Assembly: GCF_900177725.1 (NCBI RefSeq)
Contig: NZ_FXAT01000013.1
Location: 1-64,000, forward strand
Length of the DNA: 64,000 bases
Direction: 5' to 3'
Source: Paraburkholderia susongensis
GTDB taxonomy: Bacteria > Pseudomonadota > Gammaproteobacteria > Burkholderiales > Burkholderiaceae
In this document: positions 8,398 through 16,384 of the stretch, piece by piece
How positions within the stretch are numbered: position 1 is the first letter of the stretch
Layout: every line of letters starts with the position of its first letter
Notes under the pieces: model-generated
What the model saw: the letters and a program-made list of their open reading frames with translations, nothing else
What the model was told of the DNA's origin: nothing
Database searches by the model: none
Made by a program: the position numbers and the translations under genes

Positions 8398-9981
8398 TTA
8401 ACCGCGCGTGATCTCACCATCGCGACGGCGCCACAGATCAAGCGGATTGCCATCGGCCAGCGCCTGCGGCAACAGTTCCGCCGGGAAATCCTGGTAGCAC
8501 ACCGGACGCAGGAAGCGGTCGATCGACGTCGTGCCGACCGAGGTCGCGCGGCTGTCCGAGGTGGCCGGGAACGGGCCGCCGTGCACCATCGCGTGACACA
8601 CTTCGACGCCGGTCGGGAAGCCGTTGACCAGAATCCGGCCCGCCTTGCGCTCGAGAATCGGCACCAGCTTCTGCGCTGCCGCCACGTCGGCGCGGTCCAT
8701 CTGGAGCGTGGCGGTCAGTTGGCCGGCAAAGTGCTCGGCCACCTTCAGCAGTTCCTGCTCGTCCTTGCAGCGGATGATCGTCGACGCCGGGCCGAACACT
8801 TCGTCTTCGAGCGCCGGGTTCGACAGGAATGTCTGCGCGTCGGTCACGAACAGCGCCGCGCAAGCCTGGGTCGGACCGGTTGCGGCAACGCCGCGCGCCA
8901 CGACCTCGACGCCCTTCGTCGCGGCAAGCTTGCTCTCGCCGTCCTCGTACGCGCTGTAAATGCCCGCGGTCAGCATCGTCTGCGCCGGCTTCGCGGCGAG
9001 CGTTTCGGAAGCCGTGGCGACGAAGCTTTTCAGCGCATCGCTGTCGATCGCGATCGCGAGACCCGGGTTCGTGCAGAACTGGCCCGCGCCGAGCACGAGC
9101 GAGTCGACGAAACCGCGCGCGATGCTGTCGCCGCGTGCCGCCAGCGCGTTCGGCATCAGGAACACCGGGTTGATGCTGCTCATTTCGGCGTAGACCGGAA
9201 TCGGCTCGGGACGCGCCGCCGCGACGCGCATCAGCGAGGTGCCGCCCGCACGCGAACCGGTGAAGCCGACTGCCTTGATCGCCGGATGCGCGACAAGCGC
9301 TTCGCCGACGGTGTTGCCCGCGCCGACGATCATCGAGAACACGCCTTCCGGCAGATCCATTTCCTGCGCGACGCGCTGGATCACGCGGCCGACCAGCTCC
9401 GACGTGCCGAGGTGCGCGCGGTGCGCCTTGACGACGACCGGGCAGCCGGCCGCGAGCGCCGCGGCGGTGTCGCCGCCCGCCACCGAAAACGCGAGCGGAA
9501 AGTTGCTCGCGCCGAACACGGCGACCGGGCCGAGCGCGATCTTCTGCATGCGCAGATCCGAGCGCGGCAGCGGCTTGCGCTCCGGCAGCGGCGAGTCGAG
9601 CGTGGCGGTGAGCCATTGGCCCGCGCGCACGACCTGCGCGAACAGCTTGAGCTGGCCTGCCGTGCGGCCGCGCTCGCCTTCCAGACGCGCCTTCGGCAGG
9701 CCCGATTCGGCCTGCGCGCGCTCGATCAGTTCGTCGCCGAGCGCGACGATGCCATCGGCGATACGCTCGAGGAATTCAGCGCGCACGGTGAGCGGCAGTT
9801 GACGATAGATGTCGAACGCCTCGCGCGCCAGTTCGCACGCCTCATCGACATTGGCAACGGTGCCGCTGCCGAACACCGGTTCGGCAATCTCGGAACCCGT
9901 GGCAGGATTGAATGCGCGCAGCGCTCTTTCGTCGCCGCGCACCGCTTTGCGGCCGATCAGCATTTCACCGGTAATAGGCAT
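8398..9981 (-). CDS. 2-oxoglutarate semialdehyde dehydrogenase (aldehyde dehydrogenase superfamily)
   Basis: This 527-residue protein oxidises 2,5-dioxopentanoate, the KdgD product, to 2-oxoglutarate. It has the extended length and features of the bacterial KGSADH group: RSDLRMQKIALGPVAVFGASNFPLAFS, AAGCPVVVKAHRAHLGTSELV, VGFTGSRAGG and the catalytic Cys303 in GAGQFCTNPGL. FLSNPALEDEVFGPASTIIRC lies further on. It starts with ATG at 9981 and has an operator site just upstream (10012-10031). It is divergent from garL. Cofactor preference (NAD or NADP) cannot be read from the sequence alone. Confidence 0.92.
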   Translation of the reverse strand: MPITGEMLIGRKAVRGDERALRAFNPATGSEIAEPVFGSGTVANVDEACELAREAFDIYRQLPLTVRAEFLERIADGIVALGDELIERAQAESGLPKARLEGERGRTAGQLKLFAQVVRAGQWLTATLDSPLPERKPLPRSDLRMQKIALGPVAVFGASNFPLAFSVAGGDTAAALAAGCPVVVKAHRAHLGTSELVGRVIQRVAQEMDLPEGVFSMIVGAGNTVGEALVAHPAIKAVGFTGSRAGGTSLMRVAAARPEPIPVYAEMSSINPVFLMPNALAARGDSIARGFVDSLVLGAGQFCTNPGLAIAIDSDALKSFVATASETLAAKPAQTMLTAGIYSAYEDGESKLAATKGVEVVARGVAATGPTQACAALFVTDAQTFLSNPALEDEVFGPASTIIRCKDEQELLKVAEHFAGQLTATLQMDRADVAAAQKLVPILERKAGRILVNGFPTGVEVCHAMVHGGPFPATSDSRATSVGTTSIDRFLRPVCYQDFPAELLPQALADGNPLDLWRRRDGEITRG

Positions 9982-10011
9982 TTTTGGCTTTCCTCACATG
10001 AAGGCTTAAGA

Positions 10012-10146
10012 TATAGGTCATCCTACAACATAGCGAGGTCCGCATGCAACCTGAAACGCTTGCCGGACAGGGATATTCGGGTTTACGTGCCCGTTACAAG
10101 AACAGGCATCGATGCTAACCTGCGACAAGACATACGACGACTTATG
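10012..10146. promoter_or_regulatory. Operator pair in the dehydrogenase/garL divergent promoter region
   Basis: 10012-10031 on the minus strand reads ATGTTGTAGGATGACCTATA, almost identical to the garD site. 10127-10146 reads AAGACATACGACGACTTATG, a more diverged copy sharing TACGACGAC and the TATG end. Both lie in the 277-base gap between the two divergent genes. Confidence 0.65.
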
Positions 10147-10258
10147 ACTTCGCGTTTTGCCGCTTTGACGGCAGTTTTGCGGCGCTCTTACCGCGTTTTC
10201 CTGCCGTCGTCGCAGCTTTGAGCTTTTCCCGATCCATCGCAGTTCGAGGAGATACCGC

Positions 10259-11059
10259 ATGCCCGCAGTCACGCCTTATCAGTCCCTGCCCAATAGCTTC
10301 CGCCGCGCGGTGCGCGGTGGAGAGACCCAGATCGGCTGCTGGGCGTCGCTCGCCAGCCCGATCGCCACCGAACTGCTGGGCACGGTCGGCTTCGACTGGA
10401 TGCTGCTGGACGCCGAGCACGCGCCCAACGACGTGCTCACGCTGATCCCCCAGCTGATGGCGCTCAAGGACAGCGGCAGCGCGCCGGTGGTGCGGCCGCC
10501 GGCCAACGACAGCGTCGTCATCAAGCGCTTCCTCGACAGCGGCTTCTCGAATTTCCTCGTGCCGTTCGTCGACAGCGCCGACGACGCGGCTCGCGCCGTC
10601 GTCTCGACGCGTTACCCGCCGCAGGGCATCCGCGGCGTGTCGGTCGGCCATCGCGGCAACCGCTACGGCACGGTCGCCGATTACTTCGCGCTCGCCAACG
10701 AGAACATCTGCGTGATCCCGCAAATCGAAAGCCGTAAGGCGGTCGAAGCGATCGACAGTATTCTCGCGGTGGACGGCATCGACGCGGTGTTCGTCGGCCC
10801 GTCCGACCTCGCGGCCTCGTACGGCCACCTCGGCAACGCGGCGCACCCCGACGTGCAGCAGGCCATCGCGCACGTGTTCGCGCGCGCGCAGGCAGCCGGC
10901 AAATCCAGCGGCATTCTCGCGCCCGTGCAGGCGGATGCGGAGCGCTATCTGTCGATGGGCGCGCGCATCGTCGCGGTCTGCGCGGACCTCGGGCTGCTCA
11001 AGGGCGCCGCGCAATCGGTTCAGAAACACTTCATGCAGAAACAGGCGGGCGCAGCTTGA
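10259..11059 (+). CDS. garL: HpcH/HpaI family aldolase, 2-keto-3-deoxyglucarate aldolase type
   Basis: This 266-residue class II pyruvate aldolase cleaves 5-keto-4-deoxyglucarate (or 2-keto-3-deoxyglucarate) to pyruvate and tartronate semialdehyde. The family motifs are present in order: GFDWMLLDAEHAPND, YPPQGIRGVSVGHRGNRYG, the metal-binding Glu in IPQIESRKAVEAID and the Asp in FVGPSDLAASYG. A GAGGAG ribosome binding site precedes the ATG. garR follows 32 bases downstream, which supports the GarL assignment over other HpaI aldolases. It competes with KdgD for a common intermediate. Confidence 0.87.
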   Translation: MPAVTPYQSLPNSFRRAVRGGETQIGCWASLASPIATELLGTVGFDWMLLDAEHAPNDVLTLIPQLMALKDSGSAPVVRPPANDSVVIKRFLDSGFSNFLVPFVDSADDAARAVVSTRYPPQGIRGVSVGHRGNRYGTVADYFALANENICVIPQIESRKAVEAIDSILAVDGIDAVFVGPSDLAASYGHLGNAAHPDVQQAIAHVFARAQAAGKSSGILAPVQADAERYLSMGARIVAVCADLGLLKGAAQSVQKHFMQKQAGAA

Positions 11060-11091
11060 ACGTCACCGCCACGACATCTCCGGAGCATTCC

Positions 11092-11985
11092 ATGAAAAAA
11101 GCAGGCTTTATCGGACTCGGCATCATGGGCAAGCCCATGGCCGCCAACCTTCTGAAGAACGGCGTTGCGCTCGCCGCGTTCACGCGCAGCGGCGTGCCCG
11201 ACGAGCTCACCCAGGCCGGCGCGCTCGCGTGCGACAGCCCTGCCGCGGTGGCCGCGCAGGCGGACGTGATCTTCGTGATGGTGCCGGACACGCCGGACGT
11301 CGAGCGCGTGCTGTTCGGCGAACAGGGGCTCGCGAGCGGACTGCGCGCGGGCCAGATCGTGGTCGACATGAGCTCGATCTCGCCGATGGCGACGCGCGAT
11401 TTCGCGGCGCGCGTGCGCGAGCACGGCGCCGACTACCTCGACGCGCCGGTCTCGGGCGGCGAAGTGGGCGCGAAAGCCGGCTCCCTGACCATCATGGTCG
11501 GCGGCGAGCAGGCCACGTTCGATACCGTGAAGCCGCTCTTCGACATGATGGGCAAGAACGTCACGCTGATCGGCGCGGTCGGCGCGGGCCAGGTGTGCAA
11601 GGTCGCCAACCAGGTGATCGTCGCGGCGACCATCGAGGCGGTCGGCGAGGCGCTGCTGCTCGCGTCGAAGGCCGGCGTCGATCCGGCGCGCGTGCGTGAG
11701 GCGCTGATGGGCGGCTTCGCGTCGTCGCGCATTCTCGAAGTGCACGGCGAGCGGATGACCAAGCGCACTTTCGATCCGGGCTTCCGCATCGAGCTGCACC
11801 AGAAGGACCTGAACCTCGCGCTGTCGACCGCGCAGGCACTCGGCGTGTCGCTGCCGAACACGGCCACTTGCCAGGCGCTCTTCAACGCATGCGTCGCGCA
11901 CGGCGGCAAGGCGTGGGACCACTCGGCGATGGTGCGCGCGCTCGAAGTGCTCGCGAATCACGAAATCGGGCAGAAGCCGGCGTAA
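11092..11985 (+). CDS. garR: Tartronate semialdehyde reductase (2-hydroxy-3-oxopropionate reductase)
   Basis: This 297-residue beta-hydroxyacid dehydrogenase reduces the tartronate semialdehyde made by GarL to D-glycerate with NAD(P)H. The N-terminal dinucleotide motif is GFIGLGIMGKPMAANLLK. The substrate motif DAPVSGGEVGAKAGSLTIMVGG and the catalytic Lys170 in GQVCKVANQVIVA are intact. The frame is open from 11056, but MKKAGFIG at 11092 is the family start and has CCGGAG upstream. It forms a two-gene operon with garL and is followed by a strong terminator. Confidence 0.92.
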   Translation: MKKAGFIGLGIMGKPMAANLLKNGVALAAFTRSGVPDELTQAGALACDSPAAVAAQADVIFVMVPDTPDVERVLFGEQGLASGLRAGQIVVDMSSISPMATRDFAARVREHGADYLDAPVSGGEVGAKAGSLTIMVGGEQATFDTVKPLFDMMGKNVTLIGAVGAGQVCKVANQVIVAATIEAVGEALLLASKAGVDPARVREALMGGFASSRILEVHGERMTKRTFDPGFRIELHQKDLNLALSTAQALGVSLPNTATCQALFNACVAHGGKAWDHSAMVRALEVLANHEIGQKPA

Positions 11986-12015
11986 ATTCACGCTTCACGC
12001 GCGCTCGGGAAATTG

Positions 12016-12066
12016 CGCCGCTGCGTTCGCTCCTTTTTAAGGAAGGGGTGACGCAGCGGCGTTTTT
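12016..12066 (+). terminator. Terminator after garR
   Basis: An 11-bp perfect stem (CGCCGCTGCGT 12016-12026, ACGCAGCGGCG 12051-12061) with an inner TCCTT/AAGGA helix is followed by five Ts. It ends the garL-garR transcript just before the transposon insertion. Confidence 0.85.
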
Positions 12067-12107
12067 GCGTGTGCGCGCGTCGCGTCGCAGATACGTATGA
12101 GCGAACG

Positions 12108-12115
12108 CCAGCCCC
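12108..12115 (+). repeat. 8-bp direct repeat (target site duplication), left copy
   Basis: CCAGCCCC here directly abuts the GTAAGCG end of the IS66 element. The identical octamer at 16238-16245 directly follows a CGCTTAC end. IS66-family elements make 8-bp duplications. Confidence 0.8.
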
Positions 12116-12199
12116 GTAAGCGTTGCTTCACCACCGTCTGTTCATAGATGCGCACAAGCGGCAACCTAGTTCCCACCAGATCAAGTGGGAATCAGAACG

Positions 12200-12550
12200 A
12201 TGGAAACGAAGGCGGTAGGCCGACGACCTGGATCTAAGAACTACTCGAAGGCATTCCGGGCGATGGTCGTAGCGCAATCAAACGATCCGGCCCGTTCCAT
12301 CGCGGATGTAGCACAGGAGCACGGTTTGAACGCCAACATGATCGCGCGCTGGCGTCGTGCTCGTGAGCCGGCTCAACCGATTCCGCAAGCTCAGCCCGCC
12401 GAGACGTTCATTCCTGTGCATTTGCCCATAGCGGCGCCGCAGACGTCGAGTATCGTCGTCGAGTGTGGCGCCGTGCGAGTCCGCTTCGATGGACCACTTG
12501 ACCTGAACGCGCTCTGGACGGTACTGGCAACGTTGCGGTCGTCGTCGTGA
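12200..12550 (+). CDS. tnpA: IS66 accessory protein TnpA
   Basis: This 116-residue protein has an N-terminal helix-turn-helix of the IS66 OrfA type (YSKAFRAMVVAQSNDPARSIADVAQEHGLNANMIARWRR) and a C-terminal part ending in VRVRFDGPLDLNALWTVLATLRS, both standard for the family. The ATG at 12200 is preferred over one at 12185 because it gives the usual METK-like beginning. The stop codon overlaps the tnpB start region. It probably helps bind the element's ends; TnpA, TnpB and TnpC are all needed for efficient transposition in studied IS66 members. Confidence 0.88.
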   Translation: METKAVGRRPGSKNYSKAFRAMVVAQSNDPARSIADVAQEHGLNANMIARWRRAREPAQPIPQAQPAETFIPVHLPIAAPQTSSIVVECGAVRVRFDGPLDLNALWTVLATLRSSS

Positions 12551-12895
12551 TTGGCCTGCCATCAGGCACGCGTGTCTGGCTGGCTTGCCGGTGTGACCGA
12601 CATGCGGGCAGGATTCAACAGCCTCGCCGCCAAGGTGCAAACCGTGCTTGAACGGGATCCGTTCTGCGGGCACGTCTTCGTGTTTCGGGGCAAGCGCGGT
12701 GACCTGCTCAAAGTGCTGTGGTGGAGCGGCGATGGTATGTGCCTGCTGATGAAGCGGCTCGAGAAGGGGCGTTTCGTATGGCCTCAAGCCGACGGTGGCG
12801 TTATCTGCCTGAGCCCGGCGCAACTCTCGATGCTGCTGGAAGGCATCGACTGGCGGCAACCGACGAGAACGGCACGACCGACCTCGGCGTTGTAA
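12547..12895 (+). CDS. tnpB: IS66 accessory protein TnpB, probable frameshift near the start
   Basis: The expected IS66 Orf2 start is a GTG at 12547 overlapping the tnpA stop; it reads VIGLPSGTRVWLAC and then leaves frame at about 12589, where one extra C appears in TTGCCGGTGTG. The remaining protein (GVTDMRAGFNSLAAKVQ, GHVFVFRGKRGDLLKVLWW, LLEGIDWRQP) is intact in the next frame. That frame could also start at the TTG at 12551, giving 114 residues with a different first 14 residues. So the gene is either frameshifted or starts at a weak codon. This may reduce mobility of the element. Confidence 0.75.
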
Positions 12896-12924
12896 ACGTC
12901 GCCGCCGGCGCGTAAACTGCCCAC

Positions 12925-14565
12925 ATGACGCGCGCGAGCCCACTTCCCGACGATGTCGAAACGCTGAAGGCCATGCTGCTCAGCCAGGAGGCGGCGCTGC
13001 GCGAGCGCGACGCGCATGTGCTCAAACTGCAGGAAACGGTCGACTCGCAACAAGCCGCGTTGGCTTCGCGCACAGCCGAAGTCGAACACCTGAAGTTGCT
13101 CCTTGCCAAGCTCCGTCGTATGCAGTTCGGTCGCAAGTCGGAGAAGCTTGACCATCAGATCGAGCAGCTCGAGCTGCGTCTCGAAGAGCTTGAGGCCGAC
13201 GAAGGCGCGGCGCCGGTCGAAATCCCGAAGACGCCGCGCGTGGCTGCGGAACAGGCACGGCGCAAGCCACTGCCTGAACATCTCCCGCGCGAGATCAGGA
13301 CGCATCTGCCCGACTCTGCAGGGAAGTGCGCGCAGTGTGGTGGCCAGATGAAGTCGCTGAGCGAAGACATCGCCGAACAACTTGAGTACGTACCGGCAAG
13401 CTTCCGGGTCATCCGTCATGTGCGCCCGAAGTTCGCGTGCGTGTGTTGCGACCACATCTCCCAGGCGCCTGCGCCGAGTCGCCCTATCGAACGAGGCCTC
13501 GCTGGCCCGGGGCTGCTGGCACACGTGCTGGTCTCGAAGTTCGCAGACCACGTGCCGCTTTACCGGCAATCAGTCATATACGCGCGAGAAGGTGTCGAGC
13601 TTGATCGCTCGCTGCTGGCGAAGTGGGTCGGTCACGCGGCGACGCTGCCGCAGCCGCTCGTTGAAACACTACGTCGTCACGTGATGTCGGCGACGAAACT
13701 GCATGCCGACGACACGCCGTTTCCAGTGCTTGCACCGGGGAACGGCAAGACGAAGACCGGTCGACTGTGGGTGTACGTGCGCGATGATCGTGCGTCGGCC
13801 GATATGACGCCGCCAGCGGTGTGGTTCGCCTATACACTGGATCGCAAGGGCATCCATCCGCAGCAGCACCTCGACTCGTTCAACGGCACGCTGCAGGCAG
13901 ACGCGTACGGTGGCTATCAGGCCATCTACGAAACCGGGCGCGTCACCGAAGCGGCTTGCTGGGCGCACGCTCGACGACAGTTCTACGAATTGCACGCAGC
14001 GCGCCCGAATGCGTTGAATACCGAAGCGCTCGAGCGTATCGGGGCGCTATACAGGATTGAGGAGACGATCAGGGGCAAACCGCCTGACGAGCGCCGTGCG
14101 CATCGGCAGGAGCACGCGCAGCCGCTACTCGATCAATTCCATGAGTGGCTTACAAAGATGCTGGAGACGCTCTCGCGTAAATCCGACACGAGTCGCGCAA
14201 TCCTTTATGCCTTGAACCGGTGGGAAGCGCTCACACGCTATTGTGATGACGGCCAGATCGAAATCGACAACCTGCCTGTTGAGCGTGCACTGCCCGGCGT
14301 CGCAATTGGTCGCCGAAACTACCTGTTTGCCGGTGCTGATTCGGGTGGTGAACGCGCCGCTGCAATCTATAGCCTGATAGGTACAGCGAAACTCAACGGC
14401 ATCGATCCCGAGACGTATCTGCGCCACGTGCTCGTGCTCATTGCGGATCACCCGATCAACCGGGTCGATGAACTATTGCCGTGGAATGTCGGCACAATGA
14501 ACATATCTAACAGCCCTGCGATAGGCTTCCTGATCGACCTGTCCAACACCCGATCTGCAAGATGA
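12925..14565 (+). CDS. tnpC: IS66 family transposase TnpC
   Basis: This 546-residue protein has an N-terminal coiled coil (residues about 10-90), then QFGRKSEKL. A zinc-finger-like part follows (CAQCGG ... FACVCCDH), then the DDE-type domain with LHADDTPFPVL, LQADAYGGYQAIY and the C-terminal VERALPGVAIGRRNYLFAGADSGGERAA. The usual ADHPxNRxDELLPWNV is followed by a longer tail than typical IS66 transposases. The last codons overlap the passenger gene start (ATGA), so the tail probably resulted from acquisition of that gene. Confidence 0.92.
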   Translation: MTRASPLPDDVETLKAMLLSQEAALRERDAHVLKLQETVDSQQAALASRTAEVEHLKLLLAKLRRMQFGRKSEKLDHQIEQLELRLEELEADEGAAPVEIPKTPRVAAEQARRKPLPEHLPREIRTHLPDSAGKCAQCGGQMKSLSEDIAEQLEYVPASFRVIRHVRPKFACVCCDHISQAPAPSRPIERGLAGPGLLAHVLVSKFADHVPLYRQSVIYAREGVELDRSLLAKWVGHAATLPQPLVETLRRHVMSATKLHADDTPFPVLAPGNGKTKTGRLWVYVRDDRASADMTPPAVWFAYTLDRKGIHPQQHLDSFNGTLQADAYGGYQAIYETGRVTEAACWAHARRQFYELHAARPNALNTEALERIGALYRIEETIRGKPPDERRAHRQEHAQPLLDQFHEWLTKMLETLSRKSDTSRAILYALNRWEALTRYCDDGQIEIDNLPVERALPGVAIGRRNYLFAGADSGGERAAAIYSLIGTAKLNGIDPETYLRHVLVLIADHPINRVDELLPWNVGTMNISNSPAIGFLIDLSNTRSAR

Positions 14566-14924
14566 AATACAAAAACATCTACTCCGCGATACACAACCTC
14601 GGGGCGAGCTTCACAAGTCTCATGAACTACATGTTGGATGGGTACGTGATCGATGATCTCGCGTCGATACATAAGCGGGGATTCGACATAGAAATTGACT
14701 GGCTATCCGGCGCACTCTCTCCTGAGTCGCTGGAATCAGCACGAATTCGGGCGTCGATTGAGACCTATCGCTCGAGCCTCGAGCGACAGTTTGCCCAACA
14801 AAACGTCAATGTCGCTTCGATTACCCAGCTTCGGTTCCACTGGCCCGTCAGTGGCCGCAAATATATGGCCGCCACGGACGACCGTGGGAAAGCCTACAAG
14901 ATTTACGTGAACGAATCCAGGTAA
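14562..14924 (+). CDS. Hypothetical passenger protein inside the IS66 element
   Basis: This 120-residue protein is not recognised. It overlaps the tnpC stop by four bases (ATGA) and ends 50 bases before the right end of the element, so it travels with it. It looks soluble, with no signal peptide or membrane segment. The N-terminal half is mixed (MKYKNIYSAIHNLGASF, DGYVIDDLASIHKRGFDIEIDW), followed by a helical part (ESLESARIRASIETYRSSLERQFAQQ) and a basic end. Codon use is less G+C-biased than in the chromosomal genes around it. Function unknown. Confidence 0.65.
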   Translation: MKYKNIYSAIHNLGASFTSLMNYMLDGYVIDDLASIHKRGFDIEIDWLSGALSPESLESARIRASIETYRSSLERQFAQQNVNVASITQLRFHWPVSGRKYMAATDDRGKAYKIYVNESR

Positions 14925-15044
14925 CGCATCCCACGCCGTTTCGACGACCGTCAAGACGGGGTGTGGTCACCGCTTACTTCTCTTCGAGCCAGGCGGGTTT
15001 TTCTTTGCCTGCGGGGCGCGGGCTACATACAGCGGTGGAGTCGC

Positions 15045-15200
15045 TCAGCCGTTCAGTTGCGACTCGACGTTCAGGACGATCCGTGCCACCGGGTTGTTGT
15101 CTGCGGATTGCGGCGCGAACTTGATCTGGGCGAAGGTGACGATACCGAGAGCGACGACCAGGAGTGCTCCAGACGCGGCGATGCGGGGAAGGTATTTCAC
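15045..15200 (-). CDS. Small hypothetical membrane-anchored protein
   Basis: A GTG at 15200 begins a 51-residue peptide reading MKYLPRIAASGALLVV, with a single hydrophobic segment (about residues 8-27) followed by a short polar tail ending ESQLNG. The basic start plus hydrophobic core is what a signal anchor looks like. No family is recognised and the ribosome binding site is weak. It lies inside the composite transposon between the two IS66 copies. It may be a decayed gene end. Confidence 0.35.
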   Translation of the reverse strand: MKYLPRIAASGALLVVALGIVTFAQIKFAPQSADNNPVARIVLNVESQLNG

Positions 15201-15304
15201 AGGGACCTCATTTTGATGGTGTAGACAGAAACTGGGCGAAGCTGACAGGCGTGTCGAATCACCTTCAGCGGCATGTCTGTCCGCAACCCGGCAACGCCGG
15301 ACGC

Positions 15305-15412
15305 GGTCGTCAGATCGCACTTGCCGATCGGACGGGGCTTGTGCAGTGCACTATAACACGACCGTCAGGTCGCATCTACCGATCGCACGGGCTTGTGCAG
15401 TGCACTATAAAT
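15305..15412 (+). repeat. Tandem direct repeat, two 54/55-bp units
   Basis: Two adjacent units share GTCAG-TCGCA, CCGATCG-ACGGG and the identical block CTTGTGCAGTGCACTATAA, differing by scattered substitutions and one base. Each contains the odd palindrome GTGCA-G-TGCAC just before TATAA. The function is unknown; a duplicated control region is possible. Nothing else is seen between 15201 and the IS66 remnant. Confidence 0.7.
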
Positions 15413-15599
15413 GGTTTTTCCCCGTGCTCAGTGCGACACCCTGTCGCCAGCCGATGCTTAATTGCTTGAGCGTTTCGTGCATGAAAGCTTTCTGTAGGCC
15501 GTAACGTGCCGTCATCATATGTGGGCGATTCTCGCAGGCACGGACGATGTCGAGGTGGCCGCCTCAACAGGCACCCCGCTGGAGCCCGCTAGACCTAGG

Positions 15600-16169
15600 C
15601 TACATTGCGCGGCTTGGAGCTGCGCTCTGCGTCCTACTCCAGGAAGCGCTTGTAGTGCGCCTCCAGGTAGGCCGCCTTTTCTGCAGTGGGCGTTGAATCC
15701 GGCCCGCATGTCGGTGACGCCCGGCCAGCCACGCTCGGGATCCGGACGGCAGGCCAACGGCGGACGGCAGCATTAGAAGCCCCCGCACAATCTTGATCAG
15801 GGTTGCGATGGGCGTGCTAGCGCTCAGGCATAGCCGGACGTCGCCGCATTCGACCTCGTAGGTGCTGGCGCTGTCCGACGATGGGCACGCCGGCACTTCC
15901 GGTAAAGGCTCAGCTACGGCCACTGGTAGCCAGTTGAGTACAGGCGCCTCTGGCACCGGCAATTCGGGCATGCCGAAATCGCCGGCAAGATAAGGACGAC
16001 GCCATTTGAACAGCAGATTGGCGTTGATGTCGTGCTCGCGAGCGATGAGCGCGGCCGACGTGCCCGGCTTGAGCGTCGCCTCGACGATCTGCCGCCTGAA
16101 CTCGACAGAAAAATTGGGTCGCTTGGACCGTTTGGATTGAGGAGAGCTGTCCACTGTTGCGTCCACCAT
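15600..16169 (-). pseudogene. Degenerate IS66 tnpA-tnpB remnant
   Basis: A minus-strand frame starts as IS66 TnpA (FSVEFRRQIVEATLKPGTSAALIAREHDINANLLFKWRR, then YEVECGDVRLCLSASTPIATLIKIVRGL). It runs without a stop into the beginning of TnpB (GLPSGSRAWLAG), after which GVTDMRAGFN is found in another frame. The rest of tnpB and all of tnpC are absent. The proteins differ clearly from those of the copy at 12116, so this is another IS66 subtype. Its outer end (CGCTTAC, 16231-16237) forms the right boundary of the composite unit. Confidence 0.8.
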
Positions 16170-16237
16170 TCATTTGGTGGGCACCAAAATAGCCAAACTC
16201 AACGACGAAATCTACACGGTAATGAAGACGCGCTTAC

Positions 16238-16245
16238 CCAGCCCC
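16238..16245 (+). repeat. 8-bp direct repeat (target site duplication), right copy
   Basis: CCAGCCCC immediately follows the CGCTTAC end and matches the octamer at 12108-12115 exactly. Confidence 0.8.
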
Positions 16246-16312
16246 ACCGCCAGCCATACCTCATGACAACAACCGGACCACAAACCAGCACGTCACCCAA
16301 TTCACCAACCCC

Positions 16313-16337
16313 AAAAAAAGGCCGTGCGAGGCACGGC
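16313..16337 (-). terminator. Terminator of the toxin-immunity operon
   Basis: On the minus strand a perfect 7-bp stem (GCCGTGC, loop CTC, GCACGGC) is followed by a run of seven Ts. It sits about 50 bases beyond the last immunity gene. Confidence 0.85.
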
Positions 16338-16384
16338 TACTTTGATACACAGGTGCACGGCCAGGTTTTGAGTAGCCGGAGAGC

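Larger units (their letters stand above)
12116..14977 (+). mobile_element. IS66-family insertion sequence with passenger gene
   Basis: The left end is GTAAGCGTTGCTTCACCACC from 12116; the right end finishes ACCGCTTAC at 14977, preceded by AGACGGGGTGTGG, a recognisable inverted match. Inside are the three genes of canonical IS66 (tnpA, tnpB, tnpC) and an extra ORF between tnpC and the right end. The bases beyond 14977 do not repeat the left flank, so this copy did not insert alone at its present site. Confidence 0.8.
12116..16237. mobile_element. Composite IS66-type transposon-like unit
   Basis: The unit starts with GTAAGCG (12116) and ends with CGCTTAC (16237), both being the left-type ends of IS66 elements in opposite orientation. 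It is bounded by the direct repeat CCAGCCCC. From left to right it holds an IS66 copy with tnpA, tnpB, tnpC and a passenger gene, then a small membrane-protein ORF, 54/55-bp direct repeats and a degenerate inverted IS66 copy. The duplication implies that the outer ends moved together in one insertion, or that a nested element later decayed. Confidence 0.7.

Noticed and set aside
14978..14985. Possible target duplication for the left IS66 copy alone
   Set aside because: TTCTCTTC does not match CCAGCCCC on the left; the matching octamer is at the far end of the larger unit instead.
15405..15518. Minus-strand ORF of 37 codons starting MMTARYGLQKAF
   Set aside because: It ends inside the 54-bp repeat and has no supported family or upstream signals; it may be a decayed piece of a gene.
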